Source: Chelonobacter oris
GTDB taxonomy: Bacteria > Pseudomonadota > Gammaproteobacteria > Enterobacterales > Pasteurellaceae
Assembly (NCBI RefSeq): GCF_000772535.1
Contig: NZ_JSUM01000003.1
Span: 124,001 to 188,000 of the forward strand
Direction of reading: 5' to 3'
DNA length: 64,000 nt
The position numbers and the translations under genes were made by a program. A model generated the notes under the pieces. The model saw only the letters and a list, made by a program, of their open reading frames with translations, did not search any database and was not told where the DNA came from. Position 1 is the stretch's first letter, and each line of letters opens with the position of its first letter. Below, one piece after another: positions 39,111 to 48,492 of the stretch.

Positions 39111-39133
39111 CAGGAAGTGCGGTCGGCGCTTCC
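39111..39133. terminator. Hairpin between convergent degS and the AEC permease
   Basis: AGGAAGTGC and GCGCTTCCT pair with one G-T wobble around GGTCG. One arm contains a USS. No T-run, so the terminator call is moderate. Confidence 0.5.
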
Positions 39134-39136
39134 TGA

Positions 39137-40096
39137 TTACATCCAGTTCAGTTGTCGTAAAATAACGATACCGATGGCGGAGCCGAACATTGCTGAAAAC
39201 GTGGTGATGCCGATAATATTGGCGGCGGTTTTGCCGTTGCCGCCCATACTTTTTACCATGGCATAACTGGCGGCGGCGGCCGGTGTCGCCGACATCAGGA
39301 AGATTACGCCTAAATCAATGCCTTGCAGACCGAATGCACGCGCGATTAACACCATGGTCAGCGGGGCAATCAAAACCCGCCCGATACTCGACCAGATTGC
39401 CACTTTTGACGATCCGTCCATATTTCTTAAATCCAGACTGGCACCGGCACACAATAATGCCAGCGGCAGTGTCATGCCCGCCAGATAGTCGACGGTGCTG
39501 AACAAGGCGTCGTGTAGGGTGAAGCCGAGATTGCTGAATAATAATGCGGCAATAATGGCGATAATCAGCGGATTTTTAATCACATGTTTGAAGATATGGC
39601 TCAAATTCGCTTTGCCGCCGTCGGCAAGTGAGCGGCTCAATGTGATGACGCCAAGGATATTGAACAGCAGGGTAATCAGTGCGGTATAAACGGAAGCGAT
39701 AGCTAGCCCGGCGGAGCCGTATGCATTGGCGCACAAGGAAAGCCCGATAATGCCGGTATTGGCTCGAAAAACCCCCTGAACAAACGTGCCTCGCTCCTTT
39801 TTTTCAACAACATAACGGGCGGCAAACCATTCGGCTAACAAGTAGAGGATCAGTGTTCCGAGTACCCCGATACCGATAATCGTCAATTGTGAACCGTAAT
39901 CGGTCGGGTTTTTAATAATGCTTAAAAAAAGTAGGGCGGGCAGGGTAACATTAAAAACCAGTTTTGAGCCTTGATTACTGAAATGATCGTTAATCATACG
40001 GATTTTTTTCAGATAAATACCGAGTAACAACATCAGAATATTGGGCAGGGTGACGCCGACTGAAAAAAGAATCGAATCTAAAAATCCGTGTTGCAT
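39137..40096 (-). CDS. AEC family permease (auxin efflux carrier type)
   Basis: Inner-membrane protein of 319 residues with about ten helices in two five-helix repeats. The motif NVTLPALLFLS in the first half and MTLPLALLCAGASLDLR in the second are typical of the AEC/YfdV family, which moves small carboxylates such as malate or malonate in other bacteria. Substrate not deducible here. It converges on degS and is followed upstream by der in the same orientation. Confidence 0.85.
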   Translation of the reverse strand: MQHGFLDSILFSVGVTLPNILMLLLGIYLKKIRMINDHFSNQGSKLVFNVTLPALLFLSIIKNPTDYGSQLTIIGIGVLGTLILYLLAEWFAARYVVEKKERGTFVQGVFRANTGIIGLSLCANAYGSAGLAIASVYTALITLLFNILGVITLSRSLADGGKANLSHIFKHVIKNPLIIAIIAALLFSNLGFTLHDALFSTVDYLAGMTLPLALLCAGASLDLRNMDGSSKVAIWSSIGRVLIAPLTMVLIARAFGLQGIDLGVIFLMSATPAAAASYAMVKSMGGNGKTAANIIGITTFSAMFGSAIGIVILRQLNWM

Positions 40097-40182
40097 GATT
40101 TTTCCTTAATTTTCAAACTTGCTTTTATCATAGAGATTCTTTCAGCCAAATTCTAGCGATAACGTATATTAAGGTAAAAAAA

Positions 40183-40204
40183 TCGCCGAACAACGGTTCG
40201 GCGA
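40183..40204 (-). terminator. der terminator
   Basis: TCGCCGAAC and GTTCGGCGA form a perfect 9-bp stem with a 4-base loop; on the minus strand a TTTTTTT run follows. It lies 12 bases past the der stop. Confidence 0.92.
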
Positions 40205-40215
40205 CAGGTCAAGAT

Positions 40216-41727
40216 TTATTTTTTGGCTTTTTTGATAAACTTCATCAAACGTTTGCGTTTACGCAGTTGGTTTGGAGTCAGCGTATTGCGACGGCCGGCG
40301 AACGGGTTATTGCCTTCCTGAAATTGAATCCGTATCGGCGTGCCGATGATTTTTAAGCTGCGGCGGTAATAATTGGATAAGTAACGTTTATAAGAATCGG
40401 CCAGTTTATCCAATTGGTTGCCGTGAATGACGATAATCGGTGGGTTGTGTCCGCCCGGGTGCGCATATTTCAACTTAATTCGTCTGCCGGAAGCCAACGG
40501 CGGCTGATGTTCGTCGGTCGCCATTTGCAGAATACGGGTCAGCAGCGAGGTTGAGAATCGTTTGGTCGCACATTCGTAGGCTTCGCTGATGGAATCAAAC
40601 AGTTTACCCACGCCGCTGCCATGCAGGGCGGAAATAAAATGAATACGGGCAAAATCAATGAAATCCAGACGGCGATCCAGTTCGGATTTGATTTGATCTT
40701 TGGTATCTTGGTTCAATCCGTCCCATTTATTGATCACAATGACCAGAGAACGACCGGCATTCAGAATAAAGCCGAGTAGGGAAAGATCTTGATCGGAAAT
40801 GCCTTCGCGTGCGTCAATGGTTAGCAGCACCACGTTGGCGTCTTGGATCGCTTGCAGGGTTTTAATCACCGAGAATTTTTCAATCGCCAGTGTGACTTTT
40901 CCGCGTTTACGCACCCCGGCGGTATCGATAAGGGTATATTGCTGCCCGTCCCGTTCCATCGGAATATAAATGCTGTCGCGGGTAGTGCCGGGCAAATCAT
41001 AGACCACCACGCGATCTTCTCCCAAAATACGGTTGGTCAGTGTTGATTTGCCGACGTTCGGCCGCCCGACAATGGCGATTTTGATATTTTTTTGTGCTTC
41101 GTCAGTCTGCTGTTCATCGGATAATGCCTTATCCAAAAGAGCGGTATCTTCTTCGTTATTGAAATCGAAATCATGTTCCCATTCGTCATCATCGCTGTCG
41201 GTTTCCTCAACCGCACTTTCTTCCTGCTGCAACTGTTCCGCAAAAGGTGCCAGCACTTCTTCGATCAGATTATTGACGCCACGGCCTTGTGAGGCGGCAA
41301 TTTGTGAAATTTCACCCAGTCCCAGCTGATAAAATTCGGCACAATGCGAATCGGCATCAATGCCGTCGGTTTTGTTGGCGACAATTACCGTCGGTTTGTC
41401 ACGCTGGCGCAAATATTGGGCTATGCCGATATCGGCGGGTACCAGTCCGGCACGGGCATCGACCATAAACAGCACCACATCGGCTTCTTCGATTGCCAGC
41501 AGTGATTGCGCCGCCATTTTTTCTTCTACGCCTTCTTCGGTTCCGTCGATACCGCCGGTATCAATCACAATAAAATCATGGCCGGCAATGTGGGCATGGC
41601 CGTATTTCCGATCGCGGGTCAATCCCGGAAAATCGGCAACCAAGGCATCACGGGTGCGGGTCAAACGGTTGAAAAGGGTGGATTTGCCGACATTCGGACG
41701 ACCGACAAGGGCAACAACTGGAGTCAT
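40216..41727 (-). CDS. der: Ribosome biogenesis GTPase Der (EngA)
   Basis: Essential GTPase with two tandem G domains, needed for 50S ribosome assembly. 503 residues. The G1 motif GRPNVGKST occurs in both halves (about residues 8 and 222), with NKTD and NKWD as G4 motifs; a KH-like C-terminal domain is followed by a basic tail. The acidic linker between the domains (rich in Glu/Asp, about 165-200) is as in other gammaproteobacteria. The upstream 250 bases before the tRNA-Asp genes show nothing else clear. Confidence 0.97.
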   Translation of the reverse strand: MTPVVALVGRPNVGKSTLFNRLTRTRDALVADFPGLTRDRKYGHAHIAGHDFIVIDTGGIDGTEEGVEEKMAAQSLLAIEEADVVLFMVDARAGLVPADIGIAQYLRQRDKPTVIVANKTDGIDADSHCAEFYQLGLGEISQIAASQGRGVNNLIEEVLAPFAEQLQQEESAVEETDSDDDEWEHDFDFNNEEDTALLDKALSDEQQTDEAQKNIKIAIVGRPNVGKSTLTNRILGEDRVVVYDLPGTTRDSIYIPMERDGQQYTLIDTAGVRKRGKVTLAIEKFSVIKTLQAIQDANVVLLTIDAREGISDQDLSLLGFILNAGRSLVIVINKWDGLNQDTKDQIKSELDRRLDFIDFARIHFISALHGSGVGKLFDSISEAYECATKRFSTSLLTRILQMATDEHQPPLASGRRIKLKYAHPGGHNPPIIVIHGNQLDKLADSYKRYLSNYYRRSLKIIGTPIRIQFQEGNNPFAGRRNTLTPNQLRKRKRLMKFIKKAKK

Positions 41728-41978
41728 GAAAACCTCGATAATATAGTATTAATCTGTTTGTATACCGGTATGTCGGTATAAATTTTGCAAAACGCCCCCA
41801 TTATAGCGGATCCGTATACGCTTTGCCGAAACATTTGTATGGAAGGGCATTTCCATATCGGCTGGCGATCCGCAGACGGCAATAACATAAGCTAAAATCG
41901 GCTGAGTCGTCATTTACGGCGACAAGCGCCTGATATACCGGATGAATGGGGGAATTGTCATCGATTTAGGGGATAAAT

Positions 41979-42055
41979 TGGCGGAATGGACGGGACTCGA
42001 ACCCGCGACCCCCTGCGTGACAGGCAGGTATTCTAACCAGCTGAACTACCACTCC
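41979..42055 (-). tRNA. tRNA-Asp (GTC), left copy
   Basis: 77 bases on the minus strand including encoded CCA. Acceptor stem GGAGTGG / CCATTCC, anticodon loop CTGTCAC (anticodon GTC), T loop GGTTCGAGTCC. Identical to the copy 144 bases to the right. Confidence 0.98.
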
Positions 42056-42090
42056 GCACTTGAATAAGTGAAATATTGAGGCAACAAAAA

Positions 42091-42112
42091 ACGCACAGTT
42101 TTGACTATGCGT
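42091..42112 (-). terminator. Terminator-like hairpin between the two tRNA-Asp genes
   Basis: ACGCACAGT and ACTATGCGT pair with one G-T wobble around TTTG; on the minus strand the stem is followed by TTTTTTG. It lies between the right copy (transcribed first) and the left copy. Confidence 0.7.
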
Positions 42113-42122
42113 CTGAATCTAG

Positions 42123-42199
42123 TGGCGGAATGGACGGGACTCGAACCCGCGACCCCCTGCGTGACAGGCAGGTATTCTAACCAGCTGAACTACCACTCC
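42123..42199 (-). tRNA. tRNA-Asp (GTC), right copy
   Basis: Same 77-base sequence as the left copy. It directly follows a strong stable-RNA promoter and is the first of the pair to be transcribed. Confidence 0.98.
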
Positions 42200-42214
42200 G
42201 CGTTAGGTGAGCGC

Positions 42215-42243
42215 ATAATAAAGGGCTATTGCATTGCAGTCAA
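42215..42243 (-). promoter_or_regulatory. tRNA-Asp promoter
   Basis: On the minus strand, TTGACT (42243-42238), a 17-base spacer and TATTAT (42220-42215), with the GC-rich discriminator GCGCTC. Confidence 0.85.
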
Positions 42244-42313
42244 CCCTTTTTTATAAAATGCTTTTTGATTGCTTAATCCATAAGCGAATCGGCTGAAAAC
42301 CGCACTTGTACAG

Positions 42314-43093
42314 CTAGTGCTGTCCGTTTTCGGTACGCTTTTGCCAAATACAGTTGTCTTTACTTTTTTTGTTGATAAGTTTGAGATATTCTAAATGTGC
42401 CTCCAACTCTTGATCGGTCGGTGCAATGGTGCGCAATGATGTCAACTGCGGTTGCAGGGCGGCGCTTTTCGCGGCGTCTCGCTGATTTGCCTCGGTTTGG
42501 GCATCATCATTGTGCTGATCTTCATCAAACAGGCTGACTTGCCCGCCGGTCATTTGCAAGTAAACATCCGCCAGAATCTCGGCATCCAGCAACGCGCCGT
42601 GCAACGTTCGCTTGCTGTTATCGATATTTAAACGATCACATAAAGCGTCCAAGTTGTTGCGCTTGCCCGGGTACATTTTACGCGCCATGACCAAACTGTC
42701 GGTAATCAAACAGATGTTCGCGGTTTTGATGGCTTTCGTGCTCGCCAGCTTGCCGAATTCGTAATCCATAAATCCCACGTCGAAGGGGGCGTTGTGGATA
42801 ATCAGTTCGGCATCGCGGATAAAATCGAGAAACTCGGCGGTAATGGCTTCGAAAGGCGGTTTGTCCGCCAGCATTTCATCGGTGATCCCGTGTACTTTAA
42901 TCGCATCGGGATCGACCGGCCGATCCGGTTTAATGTACACATGGAATGTTCTGCCGGTGAGGCGGCGGTTAATCATTTCCACTGCACCGATTTCAATAAT
43001 GCAGTGGCCTTCGTAGTGGGCGCCGAATTGGTTCATACCGGTCGTTTCGGTATCCAATACAATCTGGCGTTGCGGATTAATGATTGTTGACAT
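42314..43093 (-). CDS. dnaQ: DNA polymerase III epsilon subunit (3'-5' proofreading exonuclease)
   Basis: Proofreading subunit of the replicative polymerase core. 259 residues: exonuclease motif Exo I DTETTG (Asp and Glu bind metal), Exo II around HNAPFDVGFMDYE, Exo III HGALLDAEILADVYLQM, and a C-terminal tail that would bind the alpha subunit. The start at 43093 (MSTIINPQRQIVLDTETTG) is as in homologues; the frame stays open 43 codons upstream into the rnhA promoter and is rejected. Divergent from rnhA, as in E. coli. Confidence 0.97.
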   Translation of the reverse strand: MSTIINPQRQIVLDTETTGMNQFGAHYEGHCIIEIGAVEMINRRLTGRTFHVYIKPDRPVDPDAIKVHGITDEMLADKPPFEAITAEFLDFIRDAELIIHNAPFDVGFMDYEFGKLASTKAIKTANICLITDSLVMARKMYPGKRNNLDALCDRLNIDNSKRTLHGALLDAEILADVYLQMTGGQVSLFDEDQHNDDAQTEANQRDAAKSAALQPQLTSLRTIAPTDQELEAHLEYLKLINKKSKDNCIWQKRTENGQH

Positions 43094-43115
43094 GATTTTC
43101 CTGAAATATTGAGAG

Positions 43116-43144
43116 TTGGGAATTGATAAAAATTGCGTTATTAT
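43116..43144 (+). promoter_or_regulatory. rnhA promoter
   Basis: TTGGGA at 43116-43121, a 17-base spacer and TATTAT at 43139-43144, 32 bases upstream of the rnhA start. Confidence 0.6.
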
Positions 43145-43175
43145 CGCACCAATTTGAATAAAGAGTGTAGCACAG

Positions 43176-43640
43176 ATGTTGAAACAGCTTGAAATATATA
43201 CCGACGGCTCGTGTTTGGGCAATCCGGGGCCGGGGGGAGTCGGCGCACTGCTGCGTTATAAACGGCATGAAAAGGAAATATCGCAAGGCTATCGTTTGAC
43301 CACGAATAACCGTATGGAGCTGTTGGCGGTGATTACGGCGCTGGAGAGCCTGACGGAAAATTGTGCGGTTACGTTGTATAGCGACAGCCAGTATATGAAA
43401 AACGGGATTAATCAATGGATTCATAACTGGAAGCGCAATAATTGGCTGACCAGCAATAAAAAAGCGGTCAAAAATCAGGATTTATGGCAGCGGCTTGATC
43501 AAGCGATTCAGCGCCATCAAATCGAGTGGCGTTGGGTGAAAGGTCATGCCGGCCATGTGGAAAACGAGCGGGTGGATCAACTGGCAAGACAAGGCGCCGA
43601 AGCACCGAGCCAAGATGATAACGGCTATCGACCCGATTAA
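43176..43640 (+). CDS. rnhA: Ribonuclease HI
   Basis: Cleaves RNA in RNA-DNA hybrids, removing primers and R-loops. 154 residues (E. coli 155). Catalytic carboxylates are present in order: Asp in [11 protein letters not shown], Glu in NNRMELLAV, Asp in [11 protein letters not shown] and Asp in [10 protein letters not shown]; His in VKGHAGH. Divergent from dnaQ; its last four bases overlap the end of the convergent methyltransferase gene. Confidence 0.98.
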   Translation: MLKQLEIYTDGSCLGNPGPGGVGALLRYKRHEKEISQGYRLTTNNRMELLAVITALESLTENCAVTLYSDSQYMKNGINQWIHNWKRNNWLTSNKKAVKNQDLWQRLDQAIQRHQIEWRWVKGHAGHVENERVDQLARQGAEAPSQDDNGYRPD

Positions 43641-44377
43641 TCGTCAAGCGGTGCTTCGGTACGGTTTAAGACGTTTGCCGGGGTGAATAGCGGGCTTTTG
43701 AAGCGTACTTTTTGCGGCTTGAGCGATAACGGAATTGTGCGTTTGCGTGCGACAATCACAGCCAATTGCCCGCCGAAGCCGCAAAAGTGCGGTATTTTAC
43801 TTGATTTGAGCAGATTCTGCTGTTCCATCACCTCGAAATTCAGCAGCTCGAGCCAATCGATGACTCGCCAAGTCAGATACTTACGCATTTGTGCATAGGA
43901 TTTGCCGTGAGGATTTTTGCTTAAATTACGCTTCCACAGCAGTGAGCTGCACGGATTAAACAGTGAAATAAACAGGTAGCCGTCGTCATTTAACACGCGT
44001 GTGACTTCACGCAGTAACTGGTGCGGATCTTGCGCAAAATTCAGCGTATTGGCAAGCAGGCAGGCATCAAGGGTTTTTTCACAAAACGGCAAATGCGTGA
44101 TCGAGGCTTGCAGTAAAGTGCGGTTTTCGCTATTGCTGTCAGACTGTTCGACCGCACTTGGAAAATCGGGATACAGCAGGATCATATGCTGATTGGGGCT
44201 GTGCCGTGCCAGTTCAGCACTGAGTCCGCCGATTTTCAGAATATGCTGTCCATAGACTTTGGCAAACCAAGGTTCAAAATAGCGGTCGAGTGTTTTACAA
44301 TAGTATTCACCCTGCTTTAGTTGGTGCCAAGATGTCGGCAATTGCAACGCATAGGGGTATTTTGCGCGCCATTTCAT
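43637..44377 (-). CDS. yafS: SAM-dependent methyltransferase-like protein (YafS)
   Basis: 246 residues. A class I methyltransferase fold is suggested by the motif I region ([13 protein letters not shown]), weak in Gly, and by [45 protein letters not shown], which is typical of Methyltransf_11 proteins. The gene context (gloB, yafS, rnhA, dnaQ) is exactly that of E. coli yafS. Substrate unknown. Divergent from gloB, with 35 bases between the start codons. Confidence 0.85.
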   Translation of the reverse strand: MKWRAKYPYALQLPTSWHQLKQGEYYCKTLDRYFEPWFAKVYGQHILKIGGLSAELARHSPNQHMILLYPDFPSAVEQSDSNSENRTLLQASITHLPFCEKTLDACLLANTLNFAQDPHQLLREVTRVLNDDGYLFISLFNPCSSLLWKRNLSKNPHGKSYAQMRKYLTWRVIDWLELLNFEVMEQQNLLKSSKIPHFCGFGGQLAVIVARKRTIPLSLKPQKVRFKSPLFTPANVLNRTEAPLDD

Positions 44378-44412
44378 TAATCGCTTACCTCGTCTGTTAA
44401 ACGGAGAATATT

Positions 44413-45111
44413 ATGTTAATACCATTACCGGCGTTAAATGACAACTATATTTGGCTGTATGCCGATTCGAGCAATAAGGTTTTGATTGTCGATCCGGCTG
44501 AGGCGGACGGCGTGATTGATTATTTAACCGACAATCGGCTGGAGCCGCAGGCGATTTTATTGACGCACGGACATCAGGATCACATCGGCGGTGTGGCGGC
44601 ACTGAAAGTGCGGTATCCCGATTTACCGGTTTACGGTTCGCAGGAGACGGCGAATTTGGCGCTGAATGTGGAAAATAAAGCGATTTTTCAAAGCGGCAGC
44701 TATCGAATTCAGGTGATAACGACCGCCGGGCATACGGCACACCACATCAGTTTTGTGGTCGATAACTGTCTTTTTTGCGGGGATTCGCTTTTTTCCGCCG
44801 GTTGCGGACGGGTTTTTACTGCGGATTACCAAGCCATGTTTGACGGTTTGCAACGCCTGAAGTCATTGCCTGACGAGACGTTAGTCTGTGCCGGCCATGA
44901 ATATACGCTAAGTAATCTGCGTTTTGCCTTAACGGTAACCAAAGAAAAAAATGCGGTCTCGCACCAACTCGAAAAAGTGACGGCAGGCCGTCAAGCAGGC
45001 AAACCGAGTCTGCCGACAACCTTAGGATTGGAGCGACAAATCAATCCGTTTCTACAGGCCGCGACATTACAGGAATTTATCACGTTGCGTCAGGCAAAAG
45101 ATCAATTTTAA
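44413..45111 (+). CDS. gloB: Hydroxyacylglutathione hydrolase (glyoxalase II)
   Basis: Hydrolyses S-lactoylglutathione to lactate and glutathione in methylglyoxal detoxification. 232 residues, slightly short for the family (about 250). Metallo-beta-lactamase fold with the metal motif THGHQDH (T-H-x-H-x-D-H, residues about 52-58), His in TAGHTAHHI, Asp in FCGDSLFSAGCGR and His in CAGHEYT. The C-terminal substrate-binding domain is present. Confidence 0.94.
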   Translation: MLIPLPALNDNYIWLYADSSNKVLIVDPAEADGVIDYLTDNRLEPQAILLTHGHQDHIGGVAALKVRYPDLPVYGSQETANLALNVENKAIFQSGSYRIQVITTAGHTAHHISFVVDNCLFCGDSLFSAGCGRVFTADYQAMFDGLQRLKSLPDETLVCAGHEYTLSNLRFALTVTKEKNAVSHQLEKVTAGRQAGKPSLPTTLGLERQINPFLQAATLQEFITLRQAKDQF

Positions 45112-45148
45112 ACGCAACCGCACTTCGGCATTCCGGCCGGGTTAAAAT

Positions 45149-45169
45149 AAGCGGGAAAACCGCTTTTTT
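45149..45169 (+). terminator. gloB terminator
   Basis: AAGCGG and CCGCTT flank GAAAA, followed by TTTTTTA, 37 bases after the gloB stop. Confidence 0.75.
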
Positions 45170-45205
45170 ATATAAGCGCTTTTTCTCCGTCGGGACAAAA
45201 TAGAG

Positions 45206-45211
45206 TACAAT
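45206..45211 (+). promoter_or_regulatory. -10 element upstream of selD
   Basis: TACAAT, 28 bases upstream of the selD start; no strong -35. A very good ribosome-binding site (AAGGAGGACAGC) precedes the ATG. Confidence 0.4.
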
Positions 45212-45238
45212 GAATGTCGGATAAAAAAGGAGGACAGC

Positions 45239-46327
45239 ATGAGCGATAAAACCGATTCTACCGTTGAGCGTTTTCATCATGTGGTCAGCGATGTGATTCG
45301 TTTGACCCAATACAGCCACGGTGCCGGCTGCGGCTGCAAAATTTCGCCGAAGGTATTGGATAAAATTCTGCATACCGAAATGGAAAAGTTTCTTGATCCG
45401 CATCTGTTGGTCGGCAATGAAAGCCGGGACGATGCTGCGGTATATGACATTGGTCACGGTGTCGGCATTATCAGCACGACCGATTTTTTTATGCCGATTG
45501 TCGATGATGCGTTTACATTCGGAAAAATTGCCGCCACCAATGCCATCAGCGATATTTATGCCATGGGCGGCAAACCGATTATGGCGATTGCGATTTTAGG
45601 TTTCCCGATCAGCAAATTGCCGCCGGAAGTGGCGCAACGGATTGTGGAGGGGGGGCGTGCCGCTTGTCAGGCGGCAGGGATTTCACTGGCGGGCGGGCAT
45701 TCGATTGATGCTCCCGAACCGATCTTCGGTTTAGCGGTAACCGGTGTCATTAATACCAAAAAACTGAAGAAAAACAATGCGGCCGAAGCCGGTTGTGAAC
45801 TCTATCTGACCAAACCGCTCGGTATCGGCATCTTGACCACCGCCGAGAAGAAAAACAAGCTGAAGACGGAACATAAAAATCTGGCGGCGGAAGTGATGTG
45901 CCAATTAAACAACATCGGTACACAGTTCGCCGACATTGACGGCATTACGGCGATGACCGATGTTACCGGATTCGGCTTATTGGGGCATTTAGCGGAAATC
46001 TGCCAAGGCTCAGGCGTGCAGGCCGAGATCGAATTTAACCAAGTGCGGTTGCTTGACGGTGTTGAGTATTACATTGAAAAGGGCTGCATTCCGGGCGGAA
46101 ATAAGCGGAATTTTGACAGTTACGGGCATTTGATCAGCCCGATGAATGAAATGCAGAAAGCCGTACTGTGTGATCCGCAAACCTCCGGCGGCTTGTTGAT
46201 TGCCGTCAAGCCGGAAGCCGTAGCCGACGTGAAAGCCTTGGCGGAAAAAAACGGGGTGGAATGGTTTAACATCGGACGATTATCGGAAAAACAAACGGAA
46301 TCGAATGCGCTGATTACAGTGCTGTGA
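45239..46327 (+). CDS. selD: Selenide, water dikinase
   Basis: Makes selenophosphate from selenide and ATP, the selenium donor for selenocysteine and selenouridine. 362 residues, close in sequence pattern to E. coli SelD (347). The active-site loop reads GAGCGCK with cysteine codons (TGC) at both positions, so this is the Cys form, not the selenocysteine form reported for H. influenzae SelD. Other motifs: [40 protein letters not shown] and DPQTSGGLL. selA and selB are not in the window. Confidence 0.96.
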   Translation: MSDKTDSTVERFHHVVSDVIRLTQYSHGAGCGCKISPKVLDKILHTEMEKFLDPHLLVGNESRDDAAVYDIGHGVGIISTTDFFMPIVDDAFTFGKIAATNAISDIYAMGGKPIMAIAILGFPISKLPPEVAQRIVEGGRAACQAAGISLAGGHSIDAPEPIFGLAVTGVINTKKLKKNNAAEAGCELYLTKPLGIGILTTAEKKNKLKTEHKNLAAEVMCQLNNIGTQFADIDGITAMTDVTGFGLLGHLAEICQGSGVQAEIEFNQVRLLDGVEYYIEKGCIPGGNKRNFDSYGHLISPMNEMQKAVLCDPQTSGGLLIAVKPEAVADVKALAEKNGVEWFNIGRLSEKQTESNALITVL

Positions 46328-46374
46328 GCAGCGTTGCAACGTAGTATTAATAATAATGAAAACAGGAGTAATTT

Positions 46375-47286
46375 ATGTCAGCACTTTCTGCCTCTGCGCA
46401 GAGTGGAATTTTATTGGAGCATTGCCGCGCCGCTATTTTTCTGGAGGCTGCAATTGTGGATCCGGCTGCCGTTAAGCAGGCTTGCGTTCCATTTCTTGAA
46501 GCATTAAAAACATTACGGCAAACCTATCCCGATGCGGCATTGGGCGCCACGATTGCATTTGGCGACCGCATTTGGCGGCAGTTTGGGTCTTCTCAAAGTG
46601 CGGTTGAACTCAAACCGTTCACCACACTAGGGAAAGGCAATTTAACTGCGCCGGCAACGCAAAGAGATATGCTGATTCATATCCAGTCGTTACGGCAGGA
46701 CGTTTGTTTTTCAGCGGGGCAGGCGGCAATGCAGCTATTTGGTGCGGCAATCCGTGTTGAAGATGAAACGCAAGGTTTCCGTTGGGTGGAAGAGCGTGAT
46801 TTGACCGGTTTTATCGATGGTACGGAAAATCCGCAAGGCGTGGAAGATCGTTCGCAGATTGCGTTGATTGCCGACGGGGAAGACCAAGGCGGAAGTTATG
46901 TTTTCACGCAATGTTATGAGCATCAATTGGATAAATGGCAAAAACTCAGCGTAGCGAAACAGGAAAGTGTTATCGGCAGAACCAAAGTCGACAGCGTTGA
47001 ATTGGACGATGTGCCGGATACGTCTCATGTCGGGCGGGTGGATTTGAAAGAAGACGGTGTTGGTCTGAAAATGGTGCGTCAAAGTTTGCCGTACGGCAAA
47101 GTCAGCGGAGCGCACGGACTGTATTTTATCTGTTACTGTGCTCGTTTACACAATATTGAGCAACAATTGCGCAGTATGTTCGGTGAGGTTGACGGCAAAA
47201 CCGACCGTTTACTCGGTTTCACGAAAGCGGTCAGTGGAAGTTATTATTACGCACCGTCAATTGCTCAGTTGAAAGCGTTGGCGTAA
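46375..47286 (+). CDS. DyP-type haem peroxidase (YfeX-like)
   Basis: Dye-decolourising peroxidase of 303 residues; uses H2O2 and haem b. The family signature GFIDGTENP (about residues 141-149) supplies the distal Asp, and TSHVGRVD (about 220) contains the proximal haem-ligand His, as in E. coli YfeX. No signal peptide, so it is cytoplasmic. A CAGGAG ribosome-binding site. Follows selD by 47 bases and could share its transcript. YfeX has been debated as a dechelatase versus a peroxidase; the sequence cannot settle that. Confidence 0.92.
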   Translation: MSALSASAQSGILLEHCRAAIFLEAAIVDPAAVKQACVPFLEALKTLRQTYPDAALGATIAFGDRIWRQFGSSQSAVELKPFTTLGKGNLTAPATQRDMLIHIQSLRQDVCFSAGQAAMQLFGAAIRVEDETQGFRWVEERDLTGFIDGTENPQGVEDRSQIALIADGEDQGGSYVFTQCYEHQLDKWQKLSVAKQESVIGRTKVDSVELDDVPDTSHVGRVDLKEDGVGLKMVRQSLPYGKVSGAHGLYFICYCARLHNIEQQLRSMFGEVDGKTDRLLGFTKAVSGSYYYAPSIAQLKALA

Positions 47287-47308
47287 TAATATGTTAACGT
47301 GAACATTG

Positions 47309-47342
47309 AAGTGCGGTTAAGCGTGTTAACCGCACTTTTTTC
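47309..47342 (+). terminator. USS-pair terminator after the DyP gene
   Basis: AAGTGCGGTTAA and TTAACCGCACTT form a perfect 12-bp stem with the loop GCGTG, followed by TTTTTCTT. Confidence 0.9.
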
Positions 47343-47363
47343 TTGCGTAAGAATTGGAAACAG

Positions 47364-47396
47364 ATACAAAAAAGCCGATTGTTTTCCAATCGGCTT
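47364..47396 (-). terminator. rplM-rpsI terminator
   Basis: AAGCCGATTG and CAATCGGCTT form a perfect 10-bp stem; on the minus strand a TTTTTTG run follows. It lies about 40 bases past the rpsI stop. Confidence 0.92.
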
Positions 47397-47438
47397 GTAT
47401 ATCCAGCAATATAAATACTGTTTGGTAAAATTTGAAAA

Positions 47439-47831
47439 TTAACGCTTGCTGAATTGCGGACGACGGCGTGCTTTGCGTAGACCCACTTTTTTACGTTCAA
47501 CACGACGGGCGTCACGAGTGACGAAGCCGGCTGCACGCAATGCAGGGCGTAAAGTTTCATCGTATTCCATCAATGCGCGTGTGATACCGTGACGGATCGC
47601 ACCTGCTTGACCGGAGATACCGCCACCTTTAACAGTGATGTACAGATCCAGTTTTTCGGTTAATTCAACCAATTCCAACGGTTGACGTACGATCATGCGA
47701 GATGTTTCGCGACCGAAATAAACGTCGATTTCACGTTGATTGATAGTGATTTTACCAGTACCCGGTTTGATAAATACACGGGCTGAAGAGCTTTTGCGGC
47801 GGCCTGTGCCGTAGTTTTGATTCTCTGCCAT
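47439..47831 (-). CDS. rpsI: 30S ribosomal protein S9
   Basis: 130 residues, the E. coli length. Typical start [20 protein letters not shown] and the basic C-terminal tail ending [11 protein letters not shown], which contacts the P-site tRNA. Follows rplM by 16 bases in the conserved L13-S9 operon. Confidence 0.98.
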   Translation of the reverse strand: MAENQNYGTGRRKSSSARVFIKPGTGKITINQREIDVYFGRETSRMIVRQPLELVELTEKLDLYITVKGGGISGQAGAIRHGITRALMEYDETLRPALRAAGFVTRDARRVERKKVGLRKARRRPQFSKR

Positions 47832-47847
47832 AATCTTGATCCCGTGA

Positions 47848-48276
47848 TTAAATGTCTAATACTTGTGGTTGTTGCGCAGTGTGGCTGTGTTCAGCACCGG
47901 CATACACTTTCAATTTGCGATACATTGCACGACCCAAAGGACCTTTAGGTAACATGCCTTTAACCGCAATCTCAATCACGCTTTCAGGACGACGTTCGAT
48001 CATCTCTTTAAAAGTCGCTTGCTTGATTCCACCGATGTGGCCTGTGTGCCAGTAGTAGATTTTATCGCTTTGTTTGTTACCGGTTACGGCAACTTTTTCT
48101 GCGTTAATCACGATGATGTAATCACCGGTATCTACGTGCGGAGTATACTCGGCTTTGTGTTTGCCACGTAAGCGACTTGCGATTTCAGTAGCCAGACGAC
48201 CTAATGTTTTGCCGGTCGCATCAACTACATACCAGTCACGTTTTACAGTTTCCGGTTTTGCTACAAAAGTTTTCAT
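47848..48276 (-). CDS. rplM: 50S ribosomal protein L13
   Basis: 142 residues, the E. coli length, beginning [20 protein letters not shown]. Motifs [16 protein letters not shown] and [19 protein letters not shown] are conserved. The frame is open 19 codons upstream, but the family start is at 48276. In E. coli L13 represses its own translation; a structured leader is also seen here. Confidence 0.98.
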   Translation of the reverse strand: MKTFVAKPETVKRDWYVVDATGKTLGRLATEIASRLRGKHKAEYTPHVDTGDYIIVINAEKVAVTGNKQSDKIYYWHTGHIGGIKQATFKEMIERRPESVIEIAVKGMLPKGPLGRAMYRKLKVYAGAEHSHTAQQPQVLDI

Positions 48277-48305
48277 TAAATGATTACCAATATAAAAATT
48301 TTTAA

Positions 48306-48413
48306 ACCCTGTGCCTGACAAATTCAAGCACACCTATAATTGACTTGCTGCACCCCTTCGAGTGAGAACTCAATAAACTTACTTGGCGGGAAAACCAAAG
48401 TAAAATACAGGGT
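48306..48413 (-). promoter_or_regulatory. Structured rplM leader, candidate L13 autoregulatory site
   Basis: The first bases of the leader, ACCCTGT (48413-48407 on the minus strand), can pair with ACAGGGT (48312-48306), closing a loop of about 95 bases just before the start region. The leader begins after a TATAAT box at 48425-48420. Confidence 0.4.
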
Positions 48414-48419
48414 CGCAAG

Positions 48420-48425
48420 ATTATA
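48420..48425 (-). promoter_or_regulatory. -10 element of the rplM-rpsI promoter
   Basis: A perfect TATAAT on the minus strand, about 145 bases upstream of the rplM start; the -35 region is only T-rich. Confidence 0.6.
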
Positions 48426-48448
48426 CGTGAAATGATTTTAAAAGAAAA

Positions 48449-48477
48449 CCTTTTAGCCGGTAATTTAAGCTAAAAGG
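48449..48477 (-). terminator. Terminator of the esterase/sugar-porter operon
   Basis: CCTTTTAGC and GCTAAAAGG form a 9-bp stem; on the minus strand TTTTCTTTT follows. It lies 16 bases past the porter stop and separates the operon from rplM. Confidence 0.75.
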
Positions 48478-48492
48478 CGGATTATTTTTGAA

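Noticed and set aside
43094..43222. 43-codon extension of dnaQ
   Set aside because: It runs into the rnhA promoter and start region and has no counterpart in homologues.
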